From Acanthosoma haemorrhoidale (lineage: Eukaryota > Arthropoda > Insecta > Hemiptera > Acanthosomatidae), in the NCBI GenBank assembly GCA_930367205.1, contig OV884009.1, positions 103,685,189 through 103,749,188 of the forward strand: 64,000 bases of DNA, read 5' to 3'. A program made the position numbers and the translations under genes. Below are positions 31,701-46,700 of the stretch, one piece after another. The notes beneath the pieces were generated by a model, which ran no database searches, had not been told where the DNA came from, and worked only from the letters and a program-made list of their open reading frames with translations. Each line of letters opens with the position of its first letter. Position 1 is the first letter of the stretch.

Positions 31701-34700
31701 CTACGTAACAAATGACATTTCTAACTACCAACTAACTGATGATTATACAATGCAGTAATGTCTGAAACTTGAGACAAGTAGTATGTTATTTCTCTTAACT
31801 TAACGAAAACTGTTTTCAGTTAAAGCTAATAATAAATAAAAAAAAATAGCAAGGCCACAGTTGGTTAACCTGTCAGATGAATCCAAATTTTTCATAACAA
31901 ATTCCAATATTCAAAGGCAATTACAAACATCAATAAAATATTAGTTAACTTTGAATATGGTTTTTCCATTACATATTTTTGGTGCACCAAAATAAATAAT
32001 TAGAAAAATTAATCAATAAATTTAAGCAATCATACAAACTATTTATTAGTCTTTAATTAAATTATATCACATTAAAAAAATCTGTTCTTTTTATTAGTAC
32101 ATAATGTTTAGGTTTATACAAAATAATTTAGAAGGGAATAATGCATTTATTATTACTTGGTCCCTTAAAAATAAATATTACGGTTTATATTACATTAGAA
32201 AAAATTTAGATTATTATTATTAACTCATTGTACTAATTAGTACAGCTTTATAATATTCAAATATTTATTATTTATATATATTTTAATTATATATTTTTCA
32301 TATAATTTATAACTTTATATTTAACTTTTACGTTATCTCAAGGTTCTGTTAATAAAAATAGGATTGAGTTCTGGCAAAAGGAATAATTGTTTATTTTCAC
32401 AAATTGATTTGAAATTACTATACGAATAAATTACGTACGTAATAAAAGAATACTATTAAATCTAACATTAAAATGGTACCTTATAATTATTCGTAACGTT
32501 ATACTGGCCAGTGTTTCTTTGTGGATAATCTTCATGTGGTTCGGATTAGCATATTGAGCATCCTCGGTTCGTCTGGAGCATCGCGTGGTCCGGATCGTCT
32601 TCCTTGAGCGTCCTTTGTTCTCGTGCCGGGTGAAAGTGAATAGGGCTGACCTCCTCATGCACTACGAGGCCGTAACCGTGCCTTCTGGTCCTGCCTCGTC
32701 CTCTGCCGGTTCTAAGATGATGAGAGAGTGCTCTTAGCCTTGTTCTCTCTCCTACCTACCACTGCCTTCTTGACTCTTGACCTCTTTGGTTGTTCAGATA
32801 TTTATACTTTGCTTAATTTATGTAGTTTATAAACTAAAATATTTATATTAAATTATTGAAATTATTTATATTATAAATATTTATGGTAGAGACAATGCAA
32901 CGAATAGTGTTTAACATTCATGAATCGCGATACCGTTCTTTTATGCCCGCTAATTTTGTGTTTATTAATAAAAACACTATCAAAAATCATAACATTAAAA
33001 TATCACAACAGTGTATATATAATATATACCTTTATTAATATGCACATAGATATATATTAATAAAAATTAAAATTTTTACATTTTTTCAGGAGCTATTGGC
33101 ATTGAGAAGTCAAGATAAAAAAGCGCAAAGAAGGGTCCAAGTGATGTTGAAGTCCACTAAATCAGCCAACAAATCAGTCATGGAAGATGCGATTGATAAT
33201 GTCAACACTGCTGTAACTCTTGAAGGTAAGTCAGTTATGCAATAGTTTTCAACGTTTGGTGCAGAATGTGAACAACATAACTTTATCACTATACTCTTAG
33301 TGGCAATAAGAGAGACAATCATCCTTTATTTGATAGTGAAAAGTAGCCATTAATACAGGGTTTTATATTAGTTACAACAATGACATATGTTGTAACAACT
33401 TGTGGTATAGGTGATATCGATTTCATGTATTGTTGAATGTATCGATTAGGGGTGTTGGAAAACAGGTGGGTTACCTTCCCTGCTCATGCTTTTTTAAGGT
33501 TTGTTTGATGCTGTATATCTATAAATGTGTAAACCAATAAATCGTTGAATTTAAGTACATTGTGTTCCGTTTATTTTATGTTAGAAGCCTTATAAAGACA
33601 TTTCAGAAATGGCGACGAGGATGGGATTCTCTTAGCAACAACTGATGACTGAAAATCGCAGGGTGAGTGTTTTCCTTATAATTTTAAAACATCGCCAAAG
33701 ATGAGTGAAGGAGTGATCGTCGGGCAGTTGCGGGAGTTTTCACTGGCAAACGAGTGGCAAGTGTATAAGCCTCGTATGGAAAGTTTTTTTAGAGCGAATA
33801 AACATTTTTTCAAGACTGAGGACCTAAAACGCGACACATTTCGAAACACTTTGAGCGAGGACGCTTTCAAATTATTGACCAATTTAGCCATTCCGGAAAA
33901 TCCGGAGTCTGTTGCCTATAAAGAACTGGTTGTTTTGTTGGATAATCATTTCTCGAAGACGGAATCGGTGTTTGCATCAGGTTTCAAGTTTTACAATGCT
34001 ATTAGAGAACACAATGAAACTGTTAATGAATGGATTGCCCGACTCCGTAATCTGGCGGGTAATTGTAAGTTCGGCAATTATCTCGACAAAATGTTAGTCG
34101 ACAGATTCGTGATTGGGATGCAAAAGGGTCCCGCTCGTGACCGTTTATTTGAAGAGGACGCTGAAAAGCTTACGATTGTGGATGCAATTCGAATTGCCAC
34201 CAATAAAGAAATCACGGAACAGCAGTACAGACTTTTGGAGGTAAAAAAAGAATCTGTGGGGTTTTGTAAAGGTGAATTTTCACAAACTACCGACTCAATA
34301 ACTACGAGTTCCAAGAAAAATAAACAAATTGTATATCCCAGTTCGGCTGGAGCAGAGAAAAAATGATGTTCTGTTTGCGGTTATACTAACCACGAATATT
34401 CAAGATGTAAATTCAAAAATTATTCTTGCAAACATTTAGATGGGACATTTAGCGAAGGTGTGTCCGAGAAATAGCAAGTCCGATTGGTCAGAAAGACCCC
34501 AGACCCAACCTATTGATACTAGAAAACAATCAAGTAAAGAAAAAATGCATTTTGTGTCAGAAGATCTCAGTGATCAGTTAGAGTCCTTATATCATATTGA
34601 AGCTAGTGGAGATGGGGAATTTAGGTATCACATTACACTTAAACTAAATCGGGATACTGAAATATCTTTTCAAATAGACACAGGATGTCTTAGTACTATT

Positions 34701-37700
34701 GTACCCCTTTCCATGTACAAAGAAAGCTGTGCACATTTACCATTGTTGGCTACTGGAAAGACTTTCGTGTCATATTTCAATGAAAAATCTCGGCCACTGG
34801 GTGCTGTAAATGTATCTATTGTTCGGGCCCTTAGGCAGTAAATAAGTTTTTATTAAACTTAATTTTTTTGTTTGAGAGGATTTTTTTTTTATGATCGTAA
34901 TTATTTTTAAATTATAAATTTATTTTCTTTCCTTATTTGATTATTTCGGCTGGAGGCAATTAGTATGTAAATATTGTATACATCAACAGACAGAGGAAAT
35001 AGTTCGAAGGATTATACAGCTCGAGAAAGTAAATAAACACGTCTTTGGGTATTAGAGGACAAGGCTTTAGGAGGCCTGAGCCTGTTTTTTAGTCAGTGAT
35101 GAAGATAACTCCATACCGGACGGTTCCCCTGCGAACACGAAGTCGCTGTTTCTACCACTGAACTTCTCGGCCTTTCTTCCTGTTAATCTCTCCATGCACA
35201 TTGCCGCCCTGCGGTTGCTATCCGAAGATCACCGTCCTGCGGCTGCTATCCGACATCCAGCGTATCGTGACTATAAACTTTTTCGTAATTTTTATACGTT
35301 AATTATATTAACAATTATTTATACTAATATTCAGGCCTAGTTAAGTTGCTGATCAGTAATTTTTTTTTGTTTTGTTTTTTAATAAAATGAATTGTTATTT
35401 CTTTAATATTTTTGACTTTGTTTATTGTATATGCCTTATTTTTGGCAAGTTTGTGAGCTAGCCGAAACAATCAAACCTTTAGCTTCTCAAGACGTAACCG
35501 GCGCAATTTTCTGGCATTTGGGGACTTCTTAAGTTTTAAGAGCCCTAGCGCAAACATCTATCGAGTATAAAAATCAAGAATATCATGATATGACGTTTTT
35601 CGTGGTCAATTCTACTGGGCCTCCACTACTCGGCAGATCGTGGTTTGAGCATCTTGGGTTCAAAATAGTGGGTCCTAGTCACAGGACAGCTCAACCAGTG
35701 TTTTTCAATACGGATATATCAACGGTATTGTTACAGGAAGCGGTGCAGAATTTCCCCGAAGTTTTCACTGATCGATTAGGCAAGTTCAATAAAGGAAAAG
35801 TTAAATTGGATTTGACACCTAATGCAAAACCCAGATTCATGAAAGCGATACCTGTGCTATTCGCCATGCAAGCTGGTGTTAGTGCGGAGATCGATCGTTA
35901 GGTTCATGAAGGAATTCTTGAACCAATCGACTACAGCCCATGGGGATCACCAATCGTCCCGGTATTAAAGAATGATGGGCCGATTCGTATATGCGGGGAT
36001 TACAAATTGACAGTCAACCCCCACCTTCTCATCGATCAACACCCACTTCCACGAGGAGAGGATATATTTCAACGAGTACAGGGTTGTTCAATTTTTGCGA
36101 AAGTCGACCTTTCGCACGCTTACCAGCAATATGAGGTCGATGAAGAATCACGTGACATCCTCACAATATCGACGCTGAAGGGTTTGTTTCGTTACACTCG
36201 TTTGCCTTTTGGCATTGCGTCAGCTCCAAGCAAATTTCAGAAAGCTATGGATATTTTGCTCTCCGGATTGGAAGGTACATCAGTCATGATTGACGACGTT
36301 TTAATAGGAGCCCGAAATGTTGAAGAGTTGCGGACTAGAGTCTTCAAAGTATTAGAAAAACTTAGAGAAGCGGGACTCACTGTGTCTATTAAGAAATGTG
36401 AGATCGGCAAGAGCTCAATCGAATACCTGGGCTTCAGAATAGATGCTCAAGGGTTACATTCAACCGATGACAAGGTTCGTACGATTTTGGAAGCACCAAT
36501 ACCAAATGATGTTAAGGAACTCCAACGTTTTTTGGGAGTAGTAAATTTCTTATCAAAGTTTCTGCCGGATTTAGCAACAATTTTGTCACCACTCTACTGT
36601 TTGCTGAAAAAGGGGCACCCGTGGAGTTGGAGTGGTGAATGTGCTCAAGCTTTTGATGGGATCAAGATGCTAATTCAGAAGCATCGAAGCCTTGCTCATT
36701 ACAACCCAGACTACCCAATTTGTTTAGCGGTGGATGGATCTGACTTTGGATTGGGTGCGGTGATATACCAGCGATATGCAGATAGATTAAATCGACCGTT
36801 GGCATTTGCCAGTCGAACGTTGTCTCAAGCCGAAAAATCCTACTCTCAGCTTCATAAGGAGGGAGCAGCCTTGATGTTTGGAATCAGCAGATTTCATAGC
36901 TACTTGTACGGACGGAGGTTCATTTTAGTGAACGATAATAGGCCTTTAATATCAATCTTTGGACCAAAGAATGGTATCCCAACCTGTGCAGCAAATCGGT
37001 TGCAGCGGTGGGCACTTATTTTATCTAACTACATGTATGATGTAGAATGGGTGAAGTCTGAAAAAAATATAGCCGATTGGTTTTCTCGAGCACCACTTCC
37101 TGAATGTCCAATATCAAATGAGCCTGACCTATGTATCAACTACATTTTTGACGTTTCCAGTGAACTTCCATTAAACTACAAGACAATTTTGGCAGCAACC
37201 AAGAAGGATGACATGCTTATGAAGATCATTGCCTTTTTAAAGTTCGGATGGCCAGACGGAGTTGAAGCTAAATTTCGGCACTATTTCCGAAAGAAGGATG
37301 AGTTGTTTGTAGAAAAGGATATCCTTCTATGGGGATATCGTGTTATTGTGCCAACAGCATTGCGACAACAGGTCCTGAAGGAGCTTCATGCTTCTCACAT
37401 GGGTATGGTAAAAGTAAAATCCTTAGCGAGATCGTATGTGTGGTGGCCAAATTTGGATGAGGACGTTGAAGAGATAGTCCGATCTTGTCATGCATGCAAC
37501 GCCACTAAGGATAACCCCCCAAAGGCAGCTCTAGTACCGTGGGAATGGCCAGCTAAACCTTGGCAGCGCCTTCATATAGATTATTTGGGACCACTAGAGG
37601 GACGTTATTTCTTTGTCATCATTGATAGTCACACAAAATGGATTGAAGCTTTTCCTACGCATTCAATGTCCACGGAAACCACTATGAAAATCTTGAGACA

Positions 37701-40700
37701 GGTGTTTGCTCGTTTCGGGTTGCCTGAAACCATTGTTTCTGACAATTATTCGGCTTTCGATAGTGAGACATTTAGGAATTTTCTTCAGCATAATGGCGTT
37801 GACCTCAAGCATGGAGCGCCATTTTCACCAAAGACCAATGGCGCAGCTGAGAATGCTGTACGCTCCATCAAACGCAGTTTGAAGACCGCTCTGGTAGATT
37901 CTTCTGTTTCAGATTTGGACGTGACTCTGAATAGATTCCTGTTGGATTATCGTAATACGCCTCATATTACCACTGGAGTTTCCCCCGCCCAGGTGTTGAT
38001 TGGCCGTCAGCTAAGGACCAGACTTGACCTCCTACGACCTCTTGCTATGTCGACTAAGGTGCAAATGGCTCAGGAAAAACAAGTAAATACTTATCGTGGG
38101 TCACCTACGGCTACTGATTCTTATCCTGAAGGAAGTTCAGTTTATGTACGAAACTATCGGCATTCTGGGGAGAAATGGATTCCAGCATCCGCTGTTAAAT
38201 GCTTAGGGCCTCGAAGACGTCAAGTTTTTGTGCCATCACTGAATAGACAGTGGACCAGGCATGTGGACCAAATCCATGGGTCCTCTACTGCACGAGAGGT
38301 TTTGCCGGCCTATTCAAGTCATGCGGAACCTGTATCAACACAGGTGACTAATGATACCATTTTGGAGCCAACTCAGGAGATGCCAACCAGTCAATCTGGC
38401 ACTTTTCCGAGCACATGTCAAAAAGACCAACTATGTGAGTCAGCTCGCCCTCAACAAATCAAGAAACCAACAACAAGATTGATCGAAGAAATATAAATTA
38501 TGTTCCTGTGATTTCTTTTTACAAAATAATTAATTAAAAAAGTATTATTAGGTTGTTTTTTTTGTAATTTTTCATTATTTTGAGGATTAGAGGGGGGAGA
38601 ATGTGGTATAGGTGATATCGATTTCATGTATTGTTGAATGTATTGATTAGGGGTGTTGGAAAACAGGTGGGTAACCTTCCCTGCTCATGCTTGTTTAAGG
38701 TTTGTTTGATGCTGTATATCTATAAATGTGTAAACCAATAAATCGTTGAATTTAAGTACATTGTGTTCCGTTTATTTTATGTTAGAAGCCTTATAAAGAC
38801 ATTACACAACTTTTATTTTCACTTGTGAGTTCGTCTGTCTAGTGCGCTCTTTGGGACCATTTGCCTTAACACGGTAGCGTTGCTTGGGAAGAAACACCAA
38901 CACTGGGACGAGCAACTAGGGGGGAGATCAGTTTGCTTTAAACTCATCCCCTCAAGACTTGATAAAGTTCAGTCCTGCCTTCTTGAATCTTTGTATAAAG
39001 CGAAGGTATCTGCATCACGTTCATAAAGGAGAGATTCTCGAACCCCACAAAGATGAGCATGTTCCTTGGGCTGCTTAAAGGAGTAAACTGCCAGAAATTC
39101 ATCATGTAGAGGAAGAAAACTATATAACCGAGTTTGACGAAGAGCCATCATGTAATCATGGCTCATACGCAACCTACAATTAACTTGGTTTGTTGTTAAA
39201 AAACACAGGGAAAATAACCTGATTGTGCGTCCACACATGCTAGCATTTAATTTTGTATTGAAGTTTGCTAGAAAGGCCGATTAGGCACTAGGTCACTTGT
39301 GTTACTCACTAAATACTTAGGGTACTATTTATTACTAATACTTACTCATTAATTAGGTCACTCATTACACACCTGGGTAATGGGTGGTACAACAAAATTA
39401 TATATTTACTTCTACTAACGAACAAAATATTCAGACAATATCTATTTAATATCTGTTAAAGTTAATTTTGTACTAATATTCTCTTACTTTAACTTTACAT
39501 TATTCAATTCCCAGTACCAATTGTGTAATGTATTGCTCCTTGTAAGTAAGTTAGTTAATGGAGCATTTTAAGAATAATTTTGTTTATTTTTAGGTTTTAA
39601 GCAGTGTGATGAGGATGATTATGGGTATGTCTCACAAGAAGCATCTGCTTTCTACAACAAATTACTAAACAAGTATGAAAAAATGCCAAATGAACCTTCA
39701 ATATTTTCAAAGCCTAAAAAAGAAGTTAAAGACTTGAATGCAGCAAAGGTTTGTATTTTATAAAAGTAGTTTGTACTTTCTCTTCATCAATATAATTTGT
39801 CCTCATTTATTCTCTATCTTTGATTAGTAATTTTTTTTTTCTTCTTCAATTTACTTTGCCTAAATTTATTTTATATTTTTGATTGGTAATTTTTTCCCCA
39901 TCAGTATGAAGGAAAACCGTAACAAGGTTTTCTGAAATAAGCTCTTGTGATTTTGTTATCCGACTTTTGTAAGGCTTCGGTTACAATGTTTGCTATAATG
40001 TATATTGTACATGAATATGAATCTTAAAAATATTGGGTGAATAAAAAGATCAATAGAAGAAAGTCTTGATCAATAGAAAAAATAAAATCTTGCATTCCAT
40101 ACTCTTATTATGAACAAAATATGTGAGCTCACCACTTTTCCTAGTATCCTTAAATTTATTTAATTTATATGCTCCACTTGTGGAGACTGGTAGGTAATTT
40201 GGTAACTTGCTTTTATGATTGAAATTATAAACGTGTACGATTTCCTGGCTTACTTGAGTAATCTGTTGGCATGATGTAAGATAAACATGTGTAATTCATT
40301 ATAGCCCTTCTTACCAGCTTCTAGCAGTGTCAATTTGTTATCTATAATAAAGCAAGATAATTTTGTAATTAATTATATTTCACAGTTAAATTTTTTAAGT
40401 TAGAATTGAGGGGAACAAGAGTGAATTTATGATTAGTGATTAAAATATAATGTTTATAAACAATATTCATGGCTATATGAAAATAACTATCCACTTTCAT
40501 TTGTTGCGCCTTGCCATCAGACAAGTAAAAAACTTTTTACAAGTTGTTGTTTATAATTAGATAGCTCATATTAAATTAATTTTATTACTTAATCAACATA
40601 GTATTGCCTAATTATATTTTAGCTAACTCTTATAAGTTTTATTTGGTTTTTTATTAATTTACTATGTATCATGTAACATCCAGGACAGAGTGAAGGCAGC

Positions 40701-43700
40701 ATTGCAGAAAGAAGCAGATGAAGAATTGTTACCACATAAGAGAAAAAAAAGAAAGTTAGATTCTAATTCAGGAGAAATTGATGAACCAGAAAATGCTGTT
40801 GAACCTGAAAAAGAAATTAAAACTGAAATCAAACAGAAACGTAAGATTAGTGCTCCTCCCCCTTTGAAATTTGACCAACTTCTTCAAATCGCTAAACAAA
40901 AACAGTTTGAACCTATTGTTATTGATGAAATCAAAGTAAAAAAAGAACCAGAAAGGTTAATGACTAAAAAAGAAAAAATGGAATTCGAAAGAGATGAAGT
41001 GAGAAAGCTTAACAAGAAGAAAAGTACTAATTGTGTAACTAATGGCATCAAGGAGATTAAAGATAATGATAATAAACAAAAAGACATTAAAGATAAAGAT
41101 AGCAAAGCCACCATTCTAAAGAAAGGAGTAAAAGTCTCATCAGATCAGTTCGATAAAAAGTTAAATAACAAGGAACGGTCAGTTAAAAATGAACAGGATA
41201 GTAAAAAAGAGAGTAAACAAAAAACAAACACCTTAAAAGGTGTTCAGAGCAGTACAGAAAAAGTAAGTAGTGAACTTGCTATGGAACGTTTAAAAAAAGA
41301 TTCAGGTGTGTGGTCAAAGAATTCACCTGGACAAAATAATAAATTACCAGAAAAAAAGAAAATTGTTGATTTAAATAAGCCTAAAGTGTCACAAAATGCA
41401 AATATAGCAAAGGATAATCATAAACCAATTCAAAAGAGTAATTTAGACTCTAAGAGTGCACCAATAGGAAAAAATAGTAAAGTTATTGAATTAAGAAATA
41501 AAGAGAAAGAATCTTCAAATATTGACAAACAGTTAGAAATACTAAAGATGAAGCAGGCATTGTTAGCTGAAAAGGCCAAATTAAAAAAATTGGAATTACT
41601 TAAAATGAAATATGCCAGTAAAAGTAAAAAAAGCTCACAACACTCAAAGAAGTTCAAATCCAAACGTAAGCTATAATAATTTATGATTATTTTTAATTAT
41701 AATTACTTACTAATTATTGATATCATTTTCAGGGCGTATTGGTTCTGATTCAGAGGAAGATTCAGAATTGGAAGATTTTATTGATGATGGCCCAGTAGAT
41801 GAAGGATCAGATTACTCAAAATATATAAGTGAAATTTTCGGTTATGACAAGTCTAAGTAAGTTTAATGATTGAATTTTATTCGTTTTATTGTCTTTTTTT
41901 TTTTAATCCTTTTATCTGTGTTGGTACCCTCCTTCCTGTTCCTTGATAGCATCAATTGTACATGTTTTTTCTTTGTATGAAATGTATATTGCCCACCTAT
42001 TTTGACATGCCACATTCAACTTACACTTTTTATACTGTGACCACAACCATTAACTTTAATCCCTGGATACCTAACCTTTGTTGATTCAATGAACATTGCC
42101 ACTCAATACCAACTAATTTCATGTACTACAGTATTGATGGGGAGGAGGAAGATGAATTTATTGGTGAATTGGCAGGAGTGATTTCAACGCTTGAGGGCTC
42201 ATTAGTATACAAACTCAACAATCACTTGATTAGTTCACTTCCTATATTATTTAAGCTTTTTTGCAACCTTTATTTAGGATTTTCTATACAATGAGGTTCA
42301 CTACTTTCTTTATTTAGGTAGCCACTTATTTTCCCCAGTAGCCAGGGTACTCAAAACCTGGGTCTCTATAACAAGTAATCATAGGGGCAGAAAACCAGTA
42401 GGCTATGAAAGCAGGAAATAATAGTTTCTACTCAATACAACATTTTGAAATTGTGATTTCTCTCAAGGAAAGCTATACTTCTGATCTACAAATCTCTTCT
42501 GAGGCCAAATCCCGAGCACTATTGGTTTTAGTGCATAATTTCGTCTGTTTATATATTTCGTGTTACCATAATTGGCTACGGAAATTTATGTATAATACAA
42601 ATAATAGTTACTTAATCAGATACAAACAATGATCTAAAATTATAGGTGGAGACAGTCTTCATCATTGGTGGATCTTCATTCCTGGTTTCTTCCTTCCATG
42701 CTTCTAACTAGGACTAGGAACCATGCTTGGTTCCCACTAGTTGGACTAATACATATAGTCCTGTCCCTCTGAAAGTTTGGCAAAATACTTTCCTTTGGCC
42801 TATTTAGTGATCTTTATTAACTACCCCCCCCCCCCCCCAACCATGTTTAGTTTTACCAGATCTACATATCCTTACCATCTGAGATTTATCCCTGTGAGGG
42901 CCTCACTACATTTTATATTTTAAAATAAAATTTAATTTTATCATAAATCATATAATTAACGTGTAATAAACATTAATTACCTCTTATTAAATGATATAAC
43001 AATTAGTTTAAAAGATCAAACAAATATTTACATAATTCTGTCCTTATTTATGGAGAAGAATACTCTATCTATGTGAAAGTTAAATTCAATATTCAATAAC
43101 ATTTTGAATTTAATAGAGCTGACACATTATTTTGCTACATTATCCAAATTTGTACTGATAGATGGAAAGCTGATTGAAAAATATATCTATATATGAAATT
43201 TTATCCATGTTAAAATAATAACTGTGGAAGTAATAAATTTGTTAGAAATCGTTATGAGAATACCATAAAAATGTTTGTAACTGAAGAAACCTCAAAATTA
43301 GTAGTTACATAGATCGTGCTCTGTAGAACATAATGTTAACATCAATATCATTTGTATACAATTTCTTTACACATAACAAATCAAAATTGTATACCAAAAA
43401 AGAACAAAAAAAAATTAAACTACATTGTTCATATGTAATTAATGTTTCATTTAGCTTATTATAAAAAAAAATATAATTACTTGGTCAATATTTTTTTAAA
43501 TGTTGGTGTGGAATGATCCCCTAATTTTACTTTCGCACGTATGTTATGGATATTTTCATCTATTGAATTTGGATCTATAGGTGATGTCGGGCCACCAGGG
43601 GGGCAATGATCTAAACCACAGGCGAATAAGCTTGCTTTGACCTTGCTGGCTGTTGAGTTTCAAAGGCACAGTTGGTTGTAGCAATGCTATAAATCAATGA

Positions 43701-46700
43701 CATGTTCTGACTTTAATTTCGTTATTGTGTGGGCTAAGAACACAATGTTTGCCAAAATGTACGTCAAGCGATTTCTCAAGGTAGATTTATTAATCAGTGA
43801 TTTGGCTTTTTCCATCACCACAGCGGAATGAAAATCAAGTTTTTACAGAATGTCTTCTATTGAATTAATGTTCTTGCAGTAGTATTCAGCTGCCTCTAAC
43901 CATGTGTCCCATCTTGTAACTACTGGCTGAGGTGGCAAGCCTAGGTCAGGATAGTGTTCTTTAAAAATGTTCACATGGCTTGCAGATTTTAAAAAACTTT
44001 CTTTACATATGCAATCAATAAATCTACACCAGAAAAATGATCTCTTACAGATTCTGCTATTTAGTGTAGTAAGTGTTTAGGTGAGGCAGGTCAGGTGGAT
44101 CATTTTCGGGTAAAACACCTTCAAAGCTTTCCCCACTTAAACCATGTGAGGAGCAGCATTTGATATAAATAGTAATAATTTTACATATAAGACACCACTT
44201 GGCCACAGAAGACTCAAGGAGTCATTAAAAAACCTTGCTATGGTAATATCTTGCTAAAACCTATAGTGATAGATACTTCATCTGAGGCTGAAGGAGGTTG
44301 GCTCTGTTTTGAGGTCATCTACGATTTTAGTGAGGGTTTCCATGTAAATATTTTGTAAATAGCTTTTCTTCAGGTATTTTTCTACCAGTATACTTTTGGA
44401 AAAAAAAAAACCTTAAATAAGAATTGTTTATTTTATGTAAGGGGATATCAGCCCTAACTAGAGTATGGCACAAGTCTGTATTAAAAGTTGACAGAGGTGA
44501 TGTGGAGTCACTTGAAGATGGACTTAAGAGAGTTTTTTGAAACCTTGATTTTTTTATTATTATTTATTTATTTTTCTTTTATTCCAGTAACCATCCGCAT
44601 TCCCCCCCCCTTGTAATAATTCCCATGTTTTCTTAATTTTATTTTTTCACCTTTACTCAATTATGCTTTTACAAAGATAATCTCTTGCTGTTGGTTCTTT
44701 GTAGTCATCTTGTGTGTATAGCCCTTTATTAATTATGCTGTTGGTTCTTTGTATTCATCTTGTATGTATAGCCCTTTATTAGTTATATGCTTATCAAATC
44801 TATGCAATGTTATGTTTTTTTTTGTCACTAGACATTCCTATTTTGTTTCTTCTTGTTATGCTTAGGGGACATTGTCCCATAATAAACTTCTTTAATGTGA
44901 TAAAATTACAATCAGCCTTATTAGGAAATAAGCAATTGTGATAAACGTTCTCATTCATACCATATTTACAATTTTGATTCATTCACTCTTTCATAAAGTA
45001 TTCCCAAATCCACATGGTTGTCACATTTTTTTAATTTAAGCTTTTCTTTACATTATGTGTCCCGATACATGATCAAAACGTCTCCCTTCACATACCAAGG
45101 TGAAATTAATCTTATTCGTTTATCACAAAAATTTTAAAACATTTGATTAACTCATATGCACTGCCTATATTTTAATGAACTTTACTTGAAAGTCTTTAAA
45201 AAAAATAGATGATTGTTATTGATTACAACTGATTTTTTTTATTTCTTCATTCCCTATTTTCTGTAGGAATCAAGAATCTAATCCTTGCAACCATTAAAGT
45301 GGGAGCTTGACCGTATTGTCATCACCAAAATTTGAACTCATAACCTTTTTGGTTTTGATCGATTTGTTCAACTAAGTAAACTGTGGGTGCTAGGCAGTTT
45401 CTATCTTAATTTCAGCAGGTCTTGGTCACTTTAATCAATGAGACTTCGTTGATATTGCTTTGGCTCTGTTACAAGTTTCTTTTACCTAATAGTGATTAAT
45501 TAAAAAGAATTGTTTTTTAAAAATTAAACTAGGATTTAATAAATATAAGGATTCTAGACCACAAATTTTAAATATTGCGTTAAACACACTACCAACTTTG
45601 TGCTTCTATCCATTATTTTGGATATCTGATTGTACTTTTTGTTATTAGATATGTTGATGAAGATGATGATGAATGTATGGAATCTAATTTTGCTCAACAA
45701 ATGCGAGAAGAATTTGTTAGTTCCAAGATAGGTAAGTGATACCCTATTTAATATTTTTTTAAAGCAAGATCACTGTTGTCCTATGTGGACAACCATTTTC
45801 CTACAGATGATTGTAATATTTAGGAAACAATTCACATTTTTATTTTAACAAATTAAGTTTGATTCATGCTTTTATAATATGGAAACTGAAATATGCAAGT
45901 TATATTTGTGCTAGCACTTTTGACAGCATATTAAATGTAAACTCAGTAGGTTTGTAATCATAACTGGTAGTTATAAAAAAGATATTATTTAAAAAAAACG
46001 TTTATTTAATTTATAAACATTTCATTTCATGAAATGGCTTTTTCTTCTTCCATGGTACTACAACCCAGGGTGAGTCTGAGGGTGAGCAAACAGAAACTTC
46101 CTCTGAGCATCATTAACCTGCAATTCTGTCATCCAGGCTCCAATGCCAAGGATAGATTTTGGATCACTAGATACTTTGTCCAACCATCTCAGCTACAGTC
46201 ATCCCACTCTTCCCTCTATACATGACCATACATAGCACCCTATTTAGTGTGATTATGTCATCCATTCTCACAGCATGGCCTGCTCACCGGAGTCTACTAA
46301 TTCGAATGCATATCCTGTTCACAGTATAATGTAGCACTTATTTGCTACTATGATTATCTCGTATTGGGTGGGTGTCATTGTTTTCACTGATGAAGGATCC
46401 AAGGTTGGCAAAACTTCCTACTCTTTCAAAGTTATGTTTCTCTATGCATATTGATACTTTTCTCCATTGGTACTTAGTATTTTGCTGGTTAATCACCAGT
46501 CCCAGTGCTCCTCATTTTGCAGCTTTGAATGCCTCCTTTAATTCCTTCACTGATCAGGCAATGCTCTCTATATCATCAGCATATGGCACAATTTGCCCTG
46601 ATTTGTGATTTTATCAGTGCTTACTCCGGACATCCTCATAACCTTCTGGATGACAATGTATGCTGATCAGACAAATATCTGATCTGTTATGGATTTGCTG

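Larger units (their letters stand above)
33401..38806 (+). mobile_element. Ty3/gypsy LTR retrotransposon in SPT2 intron 3 (Mag-like, tRNA-Ser primed)
   Basis: 5.4 kb, same orientation as SPT2. The LTRs are 33401-33605 and 38602-38806, each 205 bases, starting TGTGGTATAGG and ending CA, with four differences (about 98% identical). Target duplication CAACT is at 33396-33400 and 38807-38811. Primer-binding site, gag, protease, RT, RNase H, integrase and a polypurine tract follow in that order. The coding part is broken by a TGA in gag (34364), a frameshift near 34435, a solo LTR insertion (34820-35556) and a TAG (35899). The tRNA-Ser primer and integrase style suggest the Mag lineage; that is an inference from memory. 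Confidence 0.93.
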
